Positions 1-4,925 of a stretch of 5,412 nt of DNA are shown here, in pieces; position 1 is the stretch's first letter, and each line of letters begins with the position of its first letter. The notes beneath the pieces were generated by a model. That model saw only the letters and a list, made by a program, of their open reading frames with translations. It searched no databases and was not told the DNA's origin. The DNA comes from an uncultured Pseudomonadota bacterium. GTDB lineage: Bacteria > Pseudomonadota > Alphaproteobacteria > RF32 > CAG-239. The DNA is taken from contig CASFLB010000078.1 in assembly GCA_949295395.1 (NCBI GenBank), positions 1-5,412 on the forward strand, written 5' to 3'. Both the position numbers and the translations under genes were made by a program.

Positions 1-1
1 C

Positions 2-112
2 CCCGTCAGACCGTCATACGCCCTTAAGGCGTTCGCTGGCACCGTTAGGGTTACACCCGCTTGTGAAGAACCACCGGCTAAGCCGGTGGGTTACTTTTTG
101 AAGAAACATTAG
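2..112 (+). CDS. Possible C-terminal end of an IS200/IS605-family TnpB (OrfB) protein, partial
   Basis: An open + strand frame enters from the left edge and runs 36 residues to a TAG at 110-112. It begins PVRPSYALKAFAGTV and continues with CEEPPAKPVGY. TnpB/OrfB proteins often end, after their zinc-finger domain, with a pattern like NACGE..RP....KAGTVKQEPT, and the order RP, KA, AGTV, EEP here recalls that tail. This is recalled similarity, not an alignment, and the RuvC and zinc-finger parts would lie outside the window. The frame overlaps the hairpin series at 18-92, as expected if the tnpB 3' end also encodes the guide-RNA scaffold. Its stop overlaps the stop of the convergent permease gene. 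Local GC content is higher than in the neighbouring genes, consistent with foreign origin. The alternative is that the frame is open by chance and only the hairpins matter. Confidence 0.38.
   Translation, partial: PVRPSYALKAFAGTVRVTPACEEPPAKPVGYFLKKH
18..99 (+). mobile_element. Three-hairpin segment, candidate right end or omega-RNA scaffold of an IS200/IS605-type element
   Basis: Three hairpins lie in series. ACGCC at 18-22 pairs with GGCGT at 28-32 around a 5-nt loop. GGGT at 48-51 pairs with ACCC at 55-58 around TAC. CCACCGGC at 71-78 pairs perfectly with GCCGGTGG at 82-89 around TAA, and A69-A70 can add two pairs with T91-T92 across a bulged G90. IS200/IS605 elements end in subterminal hairpins rather than inverted repeats, and their TnpB guide RNA is formed by the tnpB 3' end plus the right end. 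The arrangement fits that plan. The left end and transposase are not in the window, so an element end, a REP-like solo unit or a plain terminator all remain possible. Confidence 0.38.
69..99. terminator. Strong hairpin between convergent genes, possible bidirectional terminator
   Basis: An 8-bp GC-rich stem (71-78 with 82-89, loop TAA) is followed on the + strand by GTTAC and then five T residues at 95-99, which resembles a rho-independent terminator for + strand transcription. Read on the - strand, the same stem lies 19 bases beyond the permease stop and is followed by TTCTTC, a poorer U-tract, so termination of the permease transcript there is plausible but weaker. The hairpin may primarily be the end of the mobile element and act as a terminator only incidentally. 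Confidence 0.45.
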
Positions 113-1443
113 ATAAACTTGAGTGATGCGATGAGTACCGAACCGATCATCACCGGAATTGACCACTTCAAGAACCCGATAAACGAGATTGGCGTTCCTT
201 CACGTTGCGCCATACCGGCTACAATAACATTGGCCGAAGCGGCAATAAGTGAGCCGTTACCGCCAAAGCATGACCCGAGGGACAAAGCCCACCAAACCGG
301 CATCATGGCTTCGCGACCGCCCATCCCCGGCTCCATAGATTTCAAAACCGGAATCATGGTTGCCACAAACGGGATATTGTCGATAGCGGTTGAAACAAAG
401 GCTGATACCCACATAACAAGGAACACGGCTTTATCAATGCTGCCATCGGTCAGCTCGACAAACTTATTTCCGAGCAAGAGTAACACGCCGGTTTCTTCCA
501 AACCATAGACAATGGCAAACAACCCGGCAAAGAAAAAGATGGTTGTCCAGTCAACCAGCGTAAAAATTTCCGCCGTTTTGGCTTCACGCTCATCATGACG
601 ATTGCCCCACGTATAGAGCAACATGGCGATTGTCGCACCAAACAAAGCGATTGTACCATTAGCAATATGCAAATGCTCCGCACAAATAAAGCCCAAGATA
701 ACGCCAAACAAAACCACCAAACATTTTGTCAGTAAAACCTTGTCGGTGATTGACTGGCGCTTATCAATGCGCATAACTTCGGCACGACGCTTCATATCGG
801 TTTTCATATGTCGACCATAAGCAAAATCAAAGACACCGATAAGAACAAGCATAGTGACCGTCACAACAGGAGTAAGCTCATAGAGAAAATCCATAAAGGA
901 CAGATTAAGAGCAGACCCAAGCAAAATATTAGGAGGATCACCGATTAAGGTTGCGGTTCCACCGATATTAGAGGCAAAAATCTCCAAAATCAAATAAGGA
1001 TAAGGATTAATACGAAGCTTACGCGTAATCTGGAAAGTGACCGGAACGATTAAAAGCACCGTCGTCACATTATCCAAAAACGCCGAGAACACCGCCGTAA
1101 CCAGAGCCAAAACCGCCATCAAACCACGCGGACTGGCCTTAACCTGCTGAGCTCCCCAAATTGCCACATATTGAAACATTCCGGACTTTTCACAAATTCC
1201 GACCACGATCATCATACCGATAAGCAGCGCCAAGGTATTAAAATCAATTCCCTGAATAGCCGTGCTCTGCGTCAACACCCCGCAAAAGATCATAACGCAA
1301 GCGCCAACCAGCGCCACAACGGCACGATTAACTTTTTCGGTAAATAAAATAATATAGCTGATGATTAAAATAACACTGGCCACAATCATCGGATTCCAGC
1401 CAAAGATCACCTGCTCCGGCGAAACAAATTCGGCTCCGTGCAT
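109..1443 (-). CDS. ArsB/NhaD-type ion permease (SLC13/IT superfamily), inner-membrane transporter
   Basis: This is a polytopic membrane protein of about 444 residues, close to the usual 420-460 for the ArsB/NhaD (COG1055) group. Numbering below counts from the ATG at 1449. Two pseudo-symmetric halves are visible. The first has SAFLDNVTT (122-130) and then IGGTATLIGDPPN (162-174). The second has SAFVSTAIDNIP (349-360) and then LGSCFGGNGSLI (391-402). Such paired loop motifs form the substrate and ion site in this superfamily. A basic cytoplasmic loop (about 212-236) separates the halves. Members export arsenite, exchange Na+ for H+ or carry organic anions. Nothing here decides among these, and no ars or citrate genes adjoin, so no symbol is given. 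The start is set at the third-codon ATG (1443), because AGGGAG at 1456-1451 is 7 nt from it and only 1 nt from the ATG at 1449. Confidence 0.9.
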   Translation of the reverse strand: MHGAEFVSPEQVIFGWNPMIVASVILIISYIILFTEKVNRAVVALVGACVMIFCGVLTQSTAIQGIDFNTLALLIGMMIVVGICEKSGMFQYVAIWGAQQVKASPRGLMAVLALVTAVFSAFLDNVTTVLLIVPVTFQITRKLRINPYPYLILEIFASNIGGTATLIGDPPNILLGSALNLSFMDFLYELTPVVTVTMLVLIGVFDFAYGRHMKTDMKRRAEVMRIDKRQSITDKVLLTKCLVVLFGVILGFICAEHLHIANGTIALFGATIAMLLYTWGNRHDEREAKTAEIFTLVDWTTIFFFAGLFAIVYGLEETGVLLLLGNKFVELTDGSIDKAVFLVMWVSAFVSTAIDNIPFVATMIPVLKSMEPGMGGREAMMPVWWALSLGSCFGGNGSLIAASANVIVAGMAQREGTPISFIGFLKWSIPVMIGSVLIASLKFI

Positions 1444-1450
1444 AGGCATT

Positions 1451-1456
1451 CTCCCT
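1451..1456 (-). promoter_or_regulatory. Ribosome binding site AGGGAG that decides the permease start
   Basis: On the - strand AGGGAG is followed by A, then ATGCCTATG. The spacer is 1 nt to the first ATG (1449) and 7 nt to the second (1443). A 7-nt spacer is normal and a 1-nt spacer is not, so the shorter reading is favoured. Confidence 0.6.
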
Positions 1457-1478
1457 AAAATATAGTAACAGTCGGCCT

Positions 1479-1484
1479 AGTATA
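1479..1484 (-). promoter_or_regulatory. Weak candidate -10 element for the permease gene
   Basis: TATACT on the - strand (four of six consensus bases, upstream of AGGGAG) is the best -10-like hexamer in the 75-bp gap between trmJ and the permease. No convincing -35 lies 16-18 bases upstream. No terminator with a U-tract directly after its stem was found behind trmJ, so read-through from trmJ may be the main source of expression. Confidence 0.22.
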
Positions 1485-1524
1485 AACATAGAATAGGAAA
1501 AAATTCGTTAACCGCCGACCGCTT

Positions 1525-2241
1525 CTAGTGAGAAGAGAGATAAGTCACAATTCCGTAAAGCGTATTAAGCTCTTGCTCGGTCAGTTCCCCGCGCAAAAAG
1601 ATATTATGCAGATTAATTAACATTTTCGGACGTTTTTCATCATCTTGAAAAGCGCGACAATTTTTTAGCTTGCTCTCTAAAAAGTCAAAAAAATGATAAA
1701 GCTTTTCTTTGCTGGCCAATACACCGTTATTCGTCACCATCTGTACTTCGGGAACATTAACCTGCGTTTTATACCATTCATAACTCACCAACAAAACCGC
1801 CTGCGATAAATTAAGTGAACAATGCTCGGGATTAAGCGGAATTTCAATAATTTTATCAGCCAAAGCCACATCATCGTTATGCAGCCCAGTTCTCTCAGGA
1901 CCAAACAAAATTCCTGACCGCACACCTTGGGCAGCCTTTTCCACGATCTCATGCGCCGCGGCTTGAGCTGTTTCCACTGTTTTGACCATATTACGACGTC
2001 GCGCAGTAGAGGCATAGAGCAAGTTTAAGTCCGCCACGGCCTCAGCTGTTGAAGCAAAAACCTTTGCCTGTTGCAAGATTCTCTCTGCACCGGAAGATGC
2101 AGCAATTGCCTTATCGTCAAGATGATTTTCTCTCGGATTAACCAAGCGCATTTCATCAAGCCCACAGTTCATCATGGCGCGTGCGGCCATACCAACATTT
2201 TCGCACATCTGCGGACAAACCAAAATCACAACCGGCTTCAT
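1525..2241 (-). CDS. trmJ: tRNA (cytidine/uridine-2'-O-)-methyltransferase TrmJ
   Basis: This SPOUT-class methyltransferase puts a methyl group from S-adenosylmethionine on the 2'-OH of nucleotide 32 in the tRNA anticodon loop. The 238-residue length fits the family (about 240-260). The three SPOUT motifs are present: ENVGMAARAM near residues 14-23, ILFGPERTGL near 111-120, and IPLNPEHCSLNLSQAV near 134-149, which builds the trefoil-knot cofactor pocket and dimer interface. The ENVG motif replaces the GNIG of E. coli TrmJ. The TrmJ-type C-terminal extension beyond the SPOUT core (about 175-238) supports TrmJ over TrmL. The ATG at 2241 has AAGGA at 2254-2250 with an 8-nt spacer. A candidate promoter lies just upstream, behind the terminator of the preceding gene, so it probably starts its own transcript. 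Target nucleotide specificity is inferred from the family. Confidence 0.92.
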   Translation of the reverse strand: MKPVVILVCPQMCENVGMAARAMMNCGLDEMRLVNPRENHLDDKAIAASSGAERILQQAKVFASTAEAVADLNLLYASTARRRNMVKTVETAQAAAHEIVEKAAQGVRSGILFGPERTGLHNDDVALADKIIEIPLNPEHCSLNLSQAVLLVSYEWYKTQVNVPEVQMVTNNGVLASKEKLYHFFDFLESKLKNCRAFQDDEKRPKMLINLHNIFLRGELTEQELNTLYGIVTYLSSH

Positions 2242-2277
2242 GCTTCAATTCCTTTTTCAAAAACAAACTTTTCGCTG

Positions 2278-2306
2278 ATTTAAGCGCAATATAAAAAAAT
2301 CGTCAA
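2278..2306 (-). promoter_or_regulatory. Candidate sigma-70 promoter of trmJ
   Basis: On the - strand TTGACG (2306-2301, five of six consensus bases) is separated by 17 bases from TTAAAT (2283-2278, four of six). Transcription would start near 2271, giving a leader of roughly 30 nt that contains the AAGGA site. The element follows directly after the terminator of the upstream gene. Confidence 0.45.
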
Positions 2307-2340
2307 TAAAAATTAAAGGGGCATCATCGCTGACACCCCC
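2307..2340 (-). terminator. Candidate rho-independent terminator of the exported repeat protein gene
   Basis: On the - strand, about 20 bases after the stop codon, GGGG (2340-2337) pairs with CCCC (2321-2318) and an inner TCA (2333-2331) pairs with TGA (2326-2324) around a GCGA loop. A small internal loop sits between the two stems. The structure is followed by TTTAATTTTTAT, a good U-tract. The stem is imperfect, but the position between stop codon and next promoter fits. Confidence 0.5.
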
Positions 2341-2361
2341 ACCATGACAAACTTTTCTAAC

Positions 2362-2982
2362 CTAAAAAGATCTTTTTAAAGACGACAACTCATTTCCTAA
2401 AACCTTAAAACTATTTTGCACCTGTCGTCCATAATACTTGGCCGTATTAACAGCGCTATTATACCCTCGTTTAATCTTTCGGCCATAATCTTCAGCCGTG
2501 TTAACAACATTATCATAGCCATTTTGAATTTTTTGCCCATAGGCTTTAGTCGTATCACTCACACGATTATAACCTTTTTGAATATCTCGACCATAGCTTC
2601 GTGTCTTATCACCAACCGCCTCAAAACCATCAGACAATTTTTGCCCATAAACGTGAGAAGCCTGACGAATATCATCACCATAAGCCTCATTAAAGTTCTG
2701 CAATTCTTGAGCAACAAAACCTTGGTTTTCTTGGTCTTCTTCATTTTTCTCTTGATTATTGGCATCATCATAAGAATAAGACGGACGAGTTTGAGAAGTA
2801 TTTTGAGGCATTACAGGCTTTGATGACGGTGTTTTTTTCACCCACGGATTATTCGGTAAACCATTTCCTTGAGAGGAGGTATTTGACGGTTGAACCGCCC
2901 ATGGATTTGCCGGCAAAGCATAAGCTTTACAGGAAATTCCAATTCCCATGAGCAGAGCCGCAATATACCAAAAACTTTTCAT
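2362..2982 (-). CDS. Exported protein of unknown function with five 18-residue amphipathic repeats
   Basis: I do not recognise this 206-residue protein. Residues 1-22 look like a Sec signal peptide: K2, a hydrophobic core, and an AYA cleavage site before L23. The mature N-terminus carries two matching motifs, LPANPW (23-28) and LPNNPW (42-47). A Ser/Pro/Gln-rich stretch and an acidic Asn/Gln/Glu-rich linker (about 72-88) follow. Residues 112-201 are five exact-length 18-residue repeats, each starting YG, with pattern YG[RQ]x[IL]xxG[YF]xxVx[DN]T. The fifth is divergent, and an 11-residue partial copy precedes the array at 101-111. The repeats are probably helical with one non-polar face. The location would be periplasmic, envelope-attached or secreted. 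The start is firm: GGAGG lies at 2992-2988, 5 nt before the ATG. It lies between mnmA and trmJ on the same strand with its own candidate promoter and terminator. A lipoprotein is unlikely because GISC is a poor lipobox. Confidence 0.82.
   Translation of the reverse strand: MKSFWYIAALLMGIGISCKAYALPANPWAVQPSNTSSQGNGLPNNPWVKKTPSSKPVMPQNTSQTRPSYSYDDANNQEKNEEDQENQGFVAQELQNFNEAYGDDIRQASHVYGQKLSDGFEAVGDKTRSYGRDIQKGYNRVSDTTKAYGQKIQNGYDNVVNTAEDYGRKIKRGYNSAVNTAKYYGRQVQNSFKVLGNELSSLKRSF
2380..2649 (-). repeat. Five tandem 54-bp coding units (18-residue protein repeats)
   Basis: The region encodes residues 112-129, 130-147, 148-165, 166-183 and 184-201 of the exported protein, each opening with Tyr-Gly. 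Units 2-4 are most alike, for example YGRDIQKGYN, YGQKIQNGYD and YGRKIKRGYN. The DNA copies have diverged more than the protein, suggesting an old duplication held by selection on the protein. Non-polar residues sit at unit positions 1, 5, 9, 12 and 16, a 4-4-3-4-3 spacing averaging 3.6 residues, the natural turn of an alpha helix. Confidence 0.85.
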
Positions 2983-3013
2983 AACACCCTCCGGACATCT
3001 CTCTATTAAGATA

Positions 3014-3022
3014 ATAATATCA
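3014..3022 (-). promoter_or_regulatory. Candidate extended -10 promoter of the exported repeat protein
   Basis: On the - strand TGATATTAT fits the extended -10 form TGnTATAAT, with TATTAT at 3019-3014 matching five of six bases. The start would fall near 3007, leaving a leader of about 25 nt that ends in the strong GGAGG site. An overlapping TATGAT offers an alternative. No good -35 is visible, which extended -10 promoters tolerate. AT-rich sequence makes chance matches likely. Confidence 0.35.
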
Positions 3023-3043
3023 TAAAATTTTTCTAAAAAAAAG

Positions 3044-4141
3044 TTACACTTCGGTTACATTTTCAATAATACCGCCCCCCAAAACACGAGAACCGACATA
3101 AAAGCAACACCCCTGTCCGGCCGCAGAACCATAAAAATCACCAAGCAAAGAAACTTCCGCCCGATTTTTCGCAAGAAACTTAACCTCTGCGGCCACCAAA
3201 TTTTGCCGTGAACGGAGTTTTACTTCACAGAATAAAACATCAGGTTGTTCTTCGCCCAACCAGTTCACATCACGCAAAAACACCTTTGAACACTTCAGCT
3301 CATCATAAGCCCCAACCACAACCTGATTTTTCAAGGCGTCAAGCCGCAACACATAATAAATCGGTCCTCCCCCGATTCCTAATCCGCGGCGTTGTCCGAC
3401 CGTATAATGAATAATACCGTTATGCTGGCCCAAAACGCGTCCGTCTGTTGTTACAATATCACCTTTTTTCAGCAAAAAATCAGGATGAAGCTTATGAATA
3501 AGTTCCGCATATTTTCCTTGAGAGACAAAACAAATATCTTGACTGTCCGGCTTGTTAAAAATTTCAATACCGGCCTCTTGAACAATTTTGCGTGTATCTT
3601 CTTTAGAAAACTCAGCCAACGGGCACCGCAACATCTGCAAATTTTCTTTCGCAACCAAACTCAAAAAATAGCTTTGATCACGCACCAAATCTTTAGCACG
3701 ATGCAACTCAACCCCATGAGTAGTGAGTAAAATATCCGCATAATGACCGGTCACCACCACATCAGCCCCAAGCGCACGCGCTTTATCAATCAAAAGACCA
3801 AGTTTCAGATAGCGATTACAAAGAATGCAAGGCGACGGCGTTTCACCTTTAAGATAAGATTCGGCAAAATAATCAACCACATCACGCTTAAATTCAGCTT
3901 TAGCATCAACATAATAATGAGAAATTCCGATTTGTTCCGCCACTTTGGCCGCATCAGCAATTGAACTATAATCCGGCGCATAAGGAGCTTGCAACAAATC
4001 GAGCGTCATACCAAAAACATCATAACCGGCTTGTTTAAGCAAAAGAACGGCTGCCGTACTATCCACACCGCCGGACATCGCCACGCAAACCTTCACGTCA
4101 GCAGGCTTTTTATCAGGAACAAGTAACGGTAAATCAATCAT
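3044..4141 (-). CDS. mnmA: tRNA-specific 2-thiouridylase MnmA
   Basis: MnmA activates the wobble uridine U34 of tRNA-Lys, tRNA-Glu and tRNA-Gln with ATP and replaces its 2-oxygen with sulfur relayed from a cysteine desulfurase. The 365-residue length is typical. The N-terminal ATP pyrophosphatase domain has the PP-loop SGGVDS at 23-28. The first catalytic cysteine is C108 in PCILCN, and the second, C204, lies in SQDICFV and would carry the persulfide. Further family blocks are TGHYA (131-135), RDQSYFL (154-160) and YTVGQRRGLGIGGG (246-259). The C-terminal barrel closes with VLGGGII (353-359). C105 makes a CxxC with C108, a variant I associate with alphaproteobacteria. The ATG is embedded in the cysE stop (ATGA), so translation is probably coupled; only a weak GAG-like site precedes it. 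Confidence 0.96.
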   Translation of the reverse strand: MIDLPLLVPDKKPADVKVCVAMSGGVDSTAAVLLLKQAGYDVFGMTLDLLQAPYAPDYSSIADAAKVAEQIGISHYYVDAKAEFKRDVVDYFAESYLKGETPSPCILCNRYLKLGLLIDKARALGADVVVTGHYADILLTTHGVELHRAKDLVRDQSYFLSLVAKENLQMLRCPLAEFSKEDTRKIVQEAGIEIFNKPDSQDICFVSQGKYAELIHKLHPDFLLKKGDIVTTDGRVLGQHNGIIHYTVGQRRGLGIGGGPIYYVLRLDALKNQVVVGAYDELKCSKVFLRDVNWLGEEQPDVLFCEVKLRSRQNLVAAEVKFLAKNRAEVSLLGDFYGSAAGQGCCFYVGSRVLGGGIIENVTEV

Positions 4142-4818
4142 TTTTTCAGCTCTTTTAATTCGGATTTAAGACTTTTAATTTCGGCCTCAAGCTCAGATAA
4201 TTTTGCTTCCAGCGGATCTTTCACATCATTAACCAAACCATAAGCGGCAAATTTTTGCTTTTTACCACGAGAATGTCGAAACTCAGCCACATGATGAGCC
4301 GCCATTCCGATAACAGTCGTATTAGGGGCAACATCTTTGGTCACAATCGCATTTGACCCGATTTTAACATTATCGCCGATAACAATTGGCCCAAGAACCT
4401 GTGCGCCGGAACCGATAATCACATTATTTCCAATTGTCGGGTGTCGCTTGGTTGTCACCTTCCCATGTTCATCAAAAACCGTTGTTCCTCCAAGCGTTAC
4501 ATCATGATAAAGTGTCACATTATCACCGATTTCGGTTGTTTCACCAATCACCACACCCATACCGTGGTCAATAAAAAAGGCTTTCCCGATTCGCGCCCCC
4601 GGATGAATTTCAACGCCAGTCAAAAAACGAGAAATTTGAGAAAGGAAGCGAGCGGTAAGCTTAAAATTATTTTGCCACAACCAATGATTAAACCTATGAA
4701 AAACAACGGCATGGAAGCCTGACGAACAAAGAATAGCCTCTAATTTGCTTTTGGTTGCAGGATCACGCGCCAAAACGGCGTCAATGTCTTGCTGAATCAT
4801 CTTGAAATTCGATTCCAT
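4138..4818 (-). CDS. cysE: Serine O-acetyltransferase CysE, short form with C-terminal coiled coil
   Basis: CysE transfers acetyl from acetyl-CoA to L-serine, giving O-acetylserine, the committed precursor of cysteine. At 226 residues it is the short form, lacking part of the N-terminal helical domain of E. coli CysE (273). A helical segment (about 1-66) leads to a left-handed beta-helix of hexapeptide repeats (about 68-175), with IHPGARIG (71-78), the catalytic-type IDHGMGVVIGE (83-93, H85) and YHDVTLGGT (104-112). RHPTIG at 125-130 starts the next coils. Residues 203-224 form a regular leucine heptad pattern. The tail ends in Lys-Lys rather than the Ile that long forms insert into CysK. An in-frame TAG 9 nt upstream makes the ATG at 4818 the first possible start, although the nearest AAGGA (4836-4832) is 13 nt away. 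It overlaps mnmA by 4 nt. Confidence 0.95.
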   Translation of the reverse strand: MESNFKMIQQDIDAVLARDPATKSKLEAILCSSGFHAVVFHRFNHWLWQNNFKLTARFLSQISRFLTGVEIHPGARIGKAFFIDHGMGVVIGETTEIGDNVTLYHDVTLGGTTVFDEHGKVTTKRHPTIGNNVIIGSGAQVLGPIVIGDNVKIGSNAIVTKDVAPNTTVIGMAAHHVAEFRHSRGKKQKFAAYGLVNDVKDPLEAKLSELEAEIKSLKSELKELKK

Positions 4819-4855
4819 TTTGTGCTATGTTTCCTTAATTGAAGAAAATTAACAA

Positions 4856-4890
4856 TTTATATAGTATTGCTGAAGTAAAATCTAGCACAA
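4856..4890 (-). promoter_or_regulatory. Candidate cysE-mnmA promoter
   Basis: On the - strand TATAAA (4861-4856, five of six) is the best -10 candidate, and TACTAT (4866-4861) is a neighbouring alternative 18 bases from a weak TTGTGC (4890-4885). In either reading the -35 region falls inside the palindrome at 4879-4902, so a protein bound there could block polymerase. For the divergent + strand gene, TTGAAG (4839-4844) and TAGTAT (4862-4867) with a 17-bp spacer is a weak candidate, so the two promoters would overlap. Confidence 0.3.
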
Positions 4891-4902
4891 CTGTACTAAA
4901 TT
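4879..4902. promoter_or_regulatory. 24-bp imperfect palindrome, candidate operator between divergent cysE and hydrolase genes
   Basis: Half-sites AATCTAGCACAA (4879-4890) and CTGTACTAAATT (4891-4902) match as an inverted repeat at 9 of 12 pairs: AAT, TAG and ACA pair with TGT, CTA and ATT, with single mismatches between the blocks. Size and symmetry suit a dimeric regulator. It overlaps the likely -35 region of cysE and lies just downstream of a weak candidate promoter for the hydrolase. The regulator is unknown; an Rrf2/IscR-type protein would suit the sulfur context but the site does not clearly match an IscR consensus I know. Confidence 0.35.
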
Positions 4903-4925
4903 AATATTAATAAGAGAAAATAAAA

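Noticed and set aside
119..508. + strand open frame opposite the permease 3' half
   Set aside because: The permease frame shows clear family motifs throughout; the opposite frame has no recognisable domain.
1506..1540. CTTCT/AGAAG hairpin around the trmJ stop as a terminator
   Set aside because: The stem is five base pairs and the T-run lies more than ten bases away, not directly after the stem.
2380..2649. 54-bp periodic DNA that might suggest a CRISPR or non-coding satellite array
   Set aside because: The period is exactly 18 codons in the frame of a gene with signal peptide, strong ribosome site and stop, there are no spacer-like unique units, and the protein copies are more alike than the DNA.
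2416..2823. + strand open frame of 135 codons opposite the repeat protein
   Set aside because: It is the antisense shadow of the repeat gene; the Ile-rich repeats simply mirror the coding repeats, and no ribosome site was seen.
2926..2982. Lipoprotein signal (GISC) in the repeat protein
   Set aside because: Position -3 before the cysteine is Gly rather than Leu/Val/Ile, and a better signal peptidase I site (AYA before Leu) follows four residues later.
3035..3051. Hairpin AAGT/ACTT followed by eight T residues at the mnmA stop, as a terminator
   Set aside because: The stem is only four mostly AT pairs and shares bases with the T-run and the stop codon, so it is too weak to call.
4801..4818. 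Internal ATG (4800) of cysE as the true start
   Set aside because: It is even further from the AAGGA element and has no better site; the ATG at 4818 is retained, though the 13-nt spacing is long.
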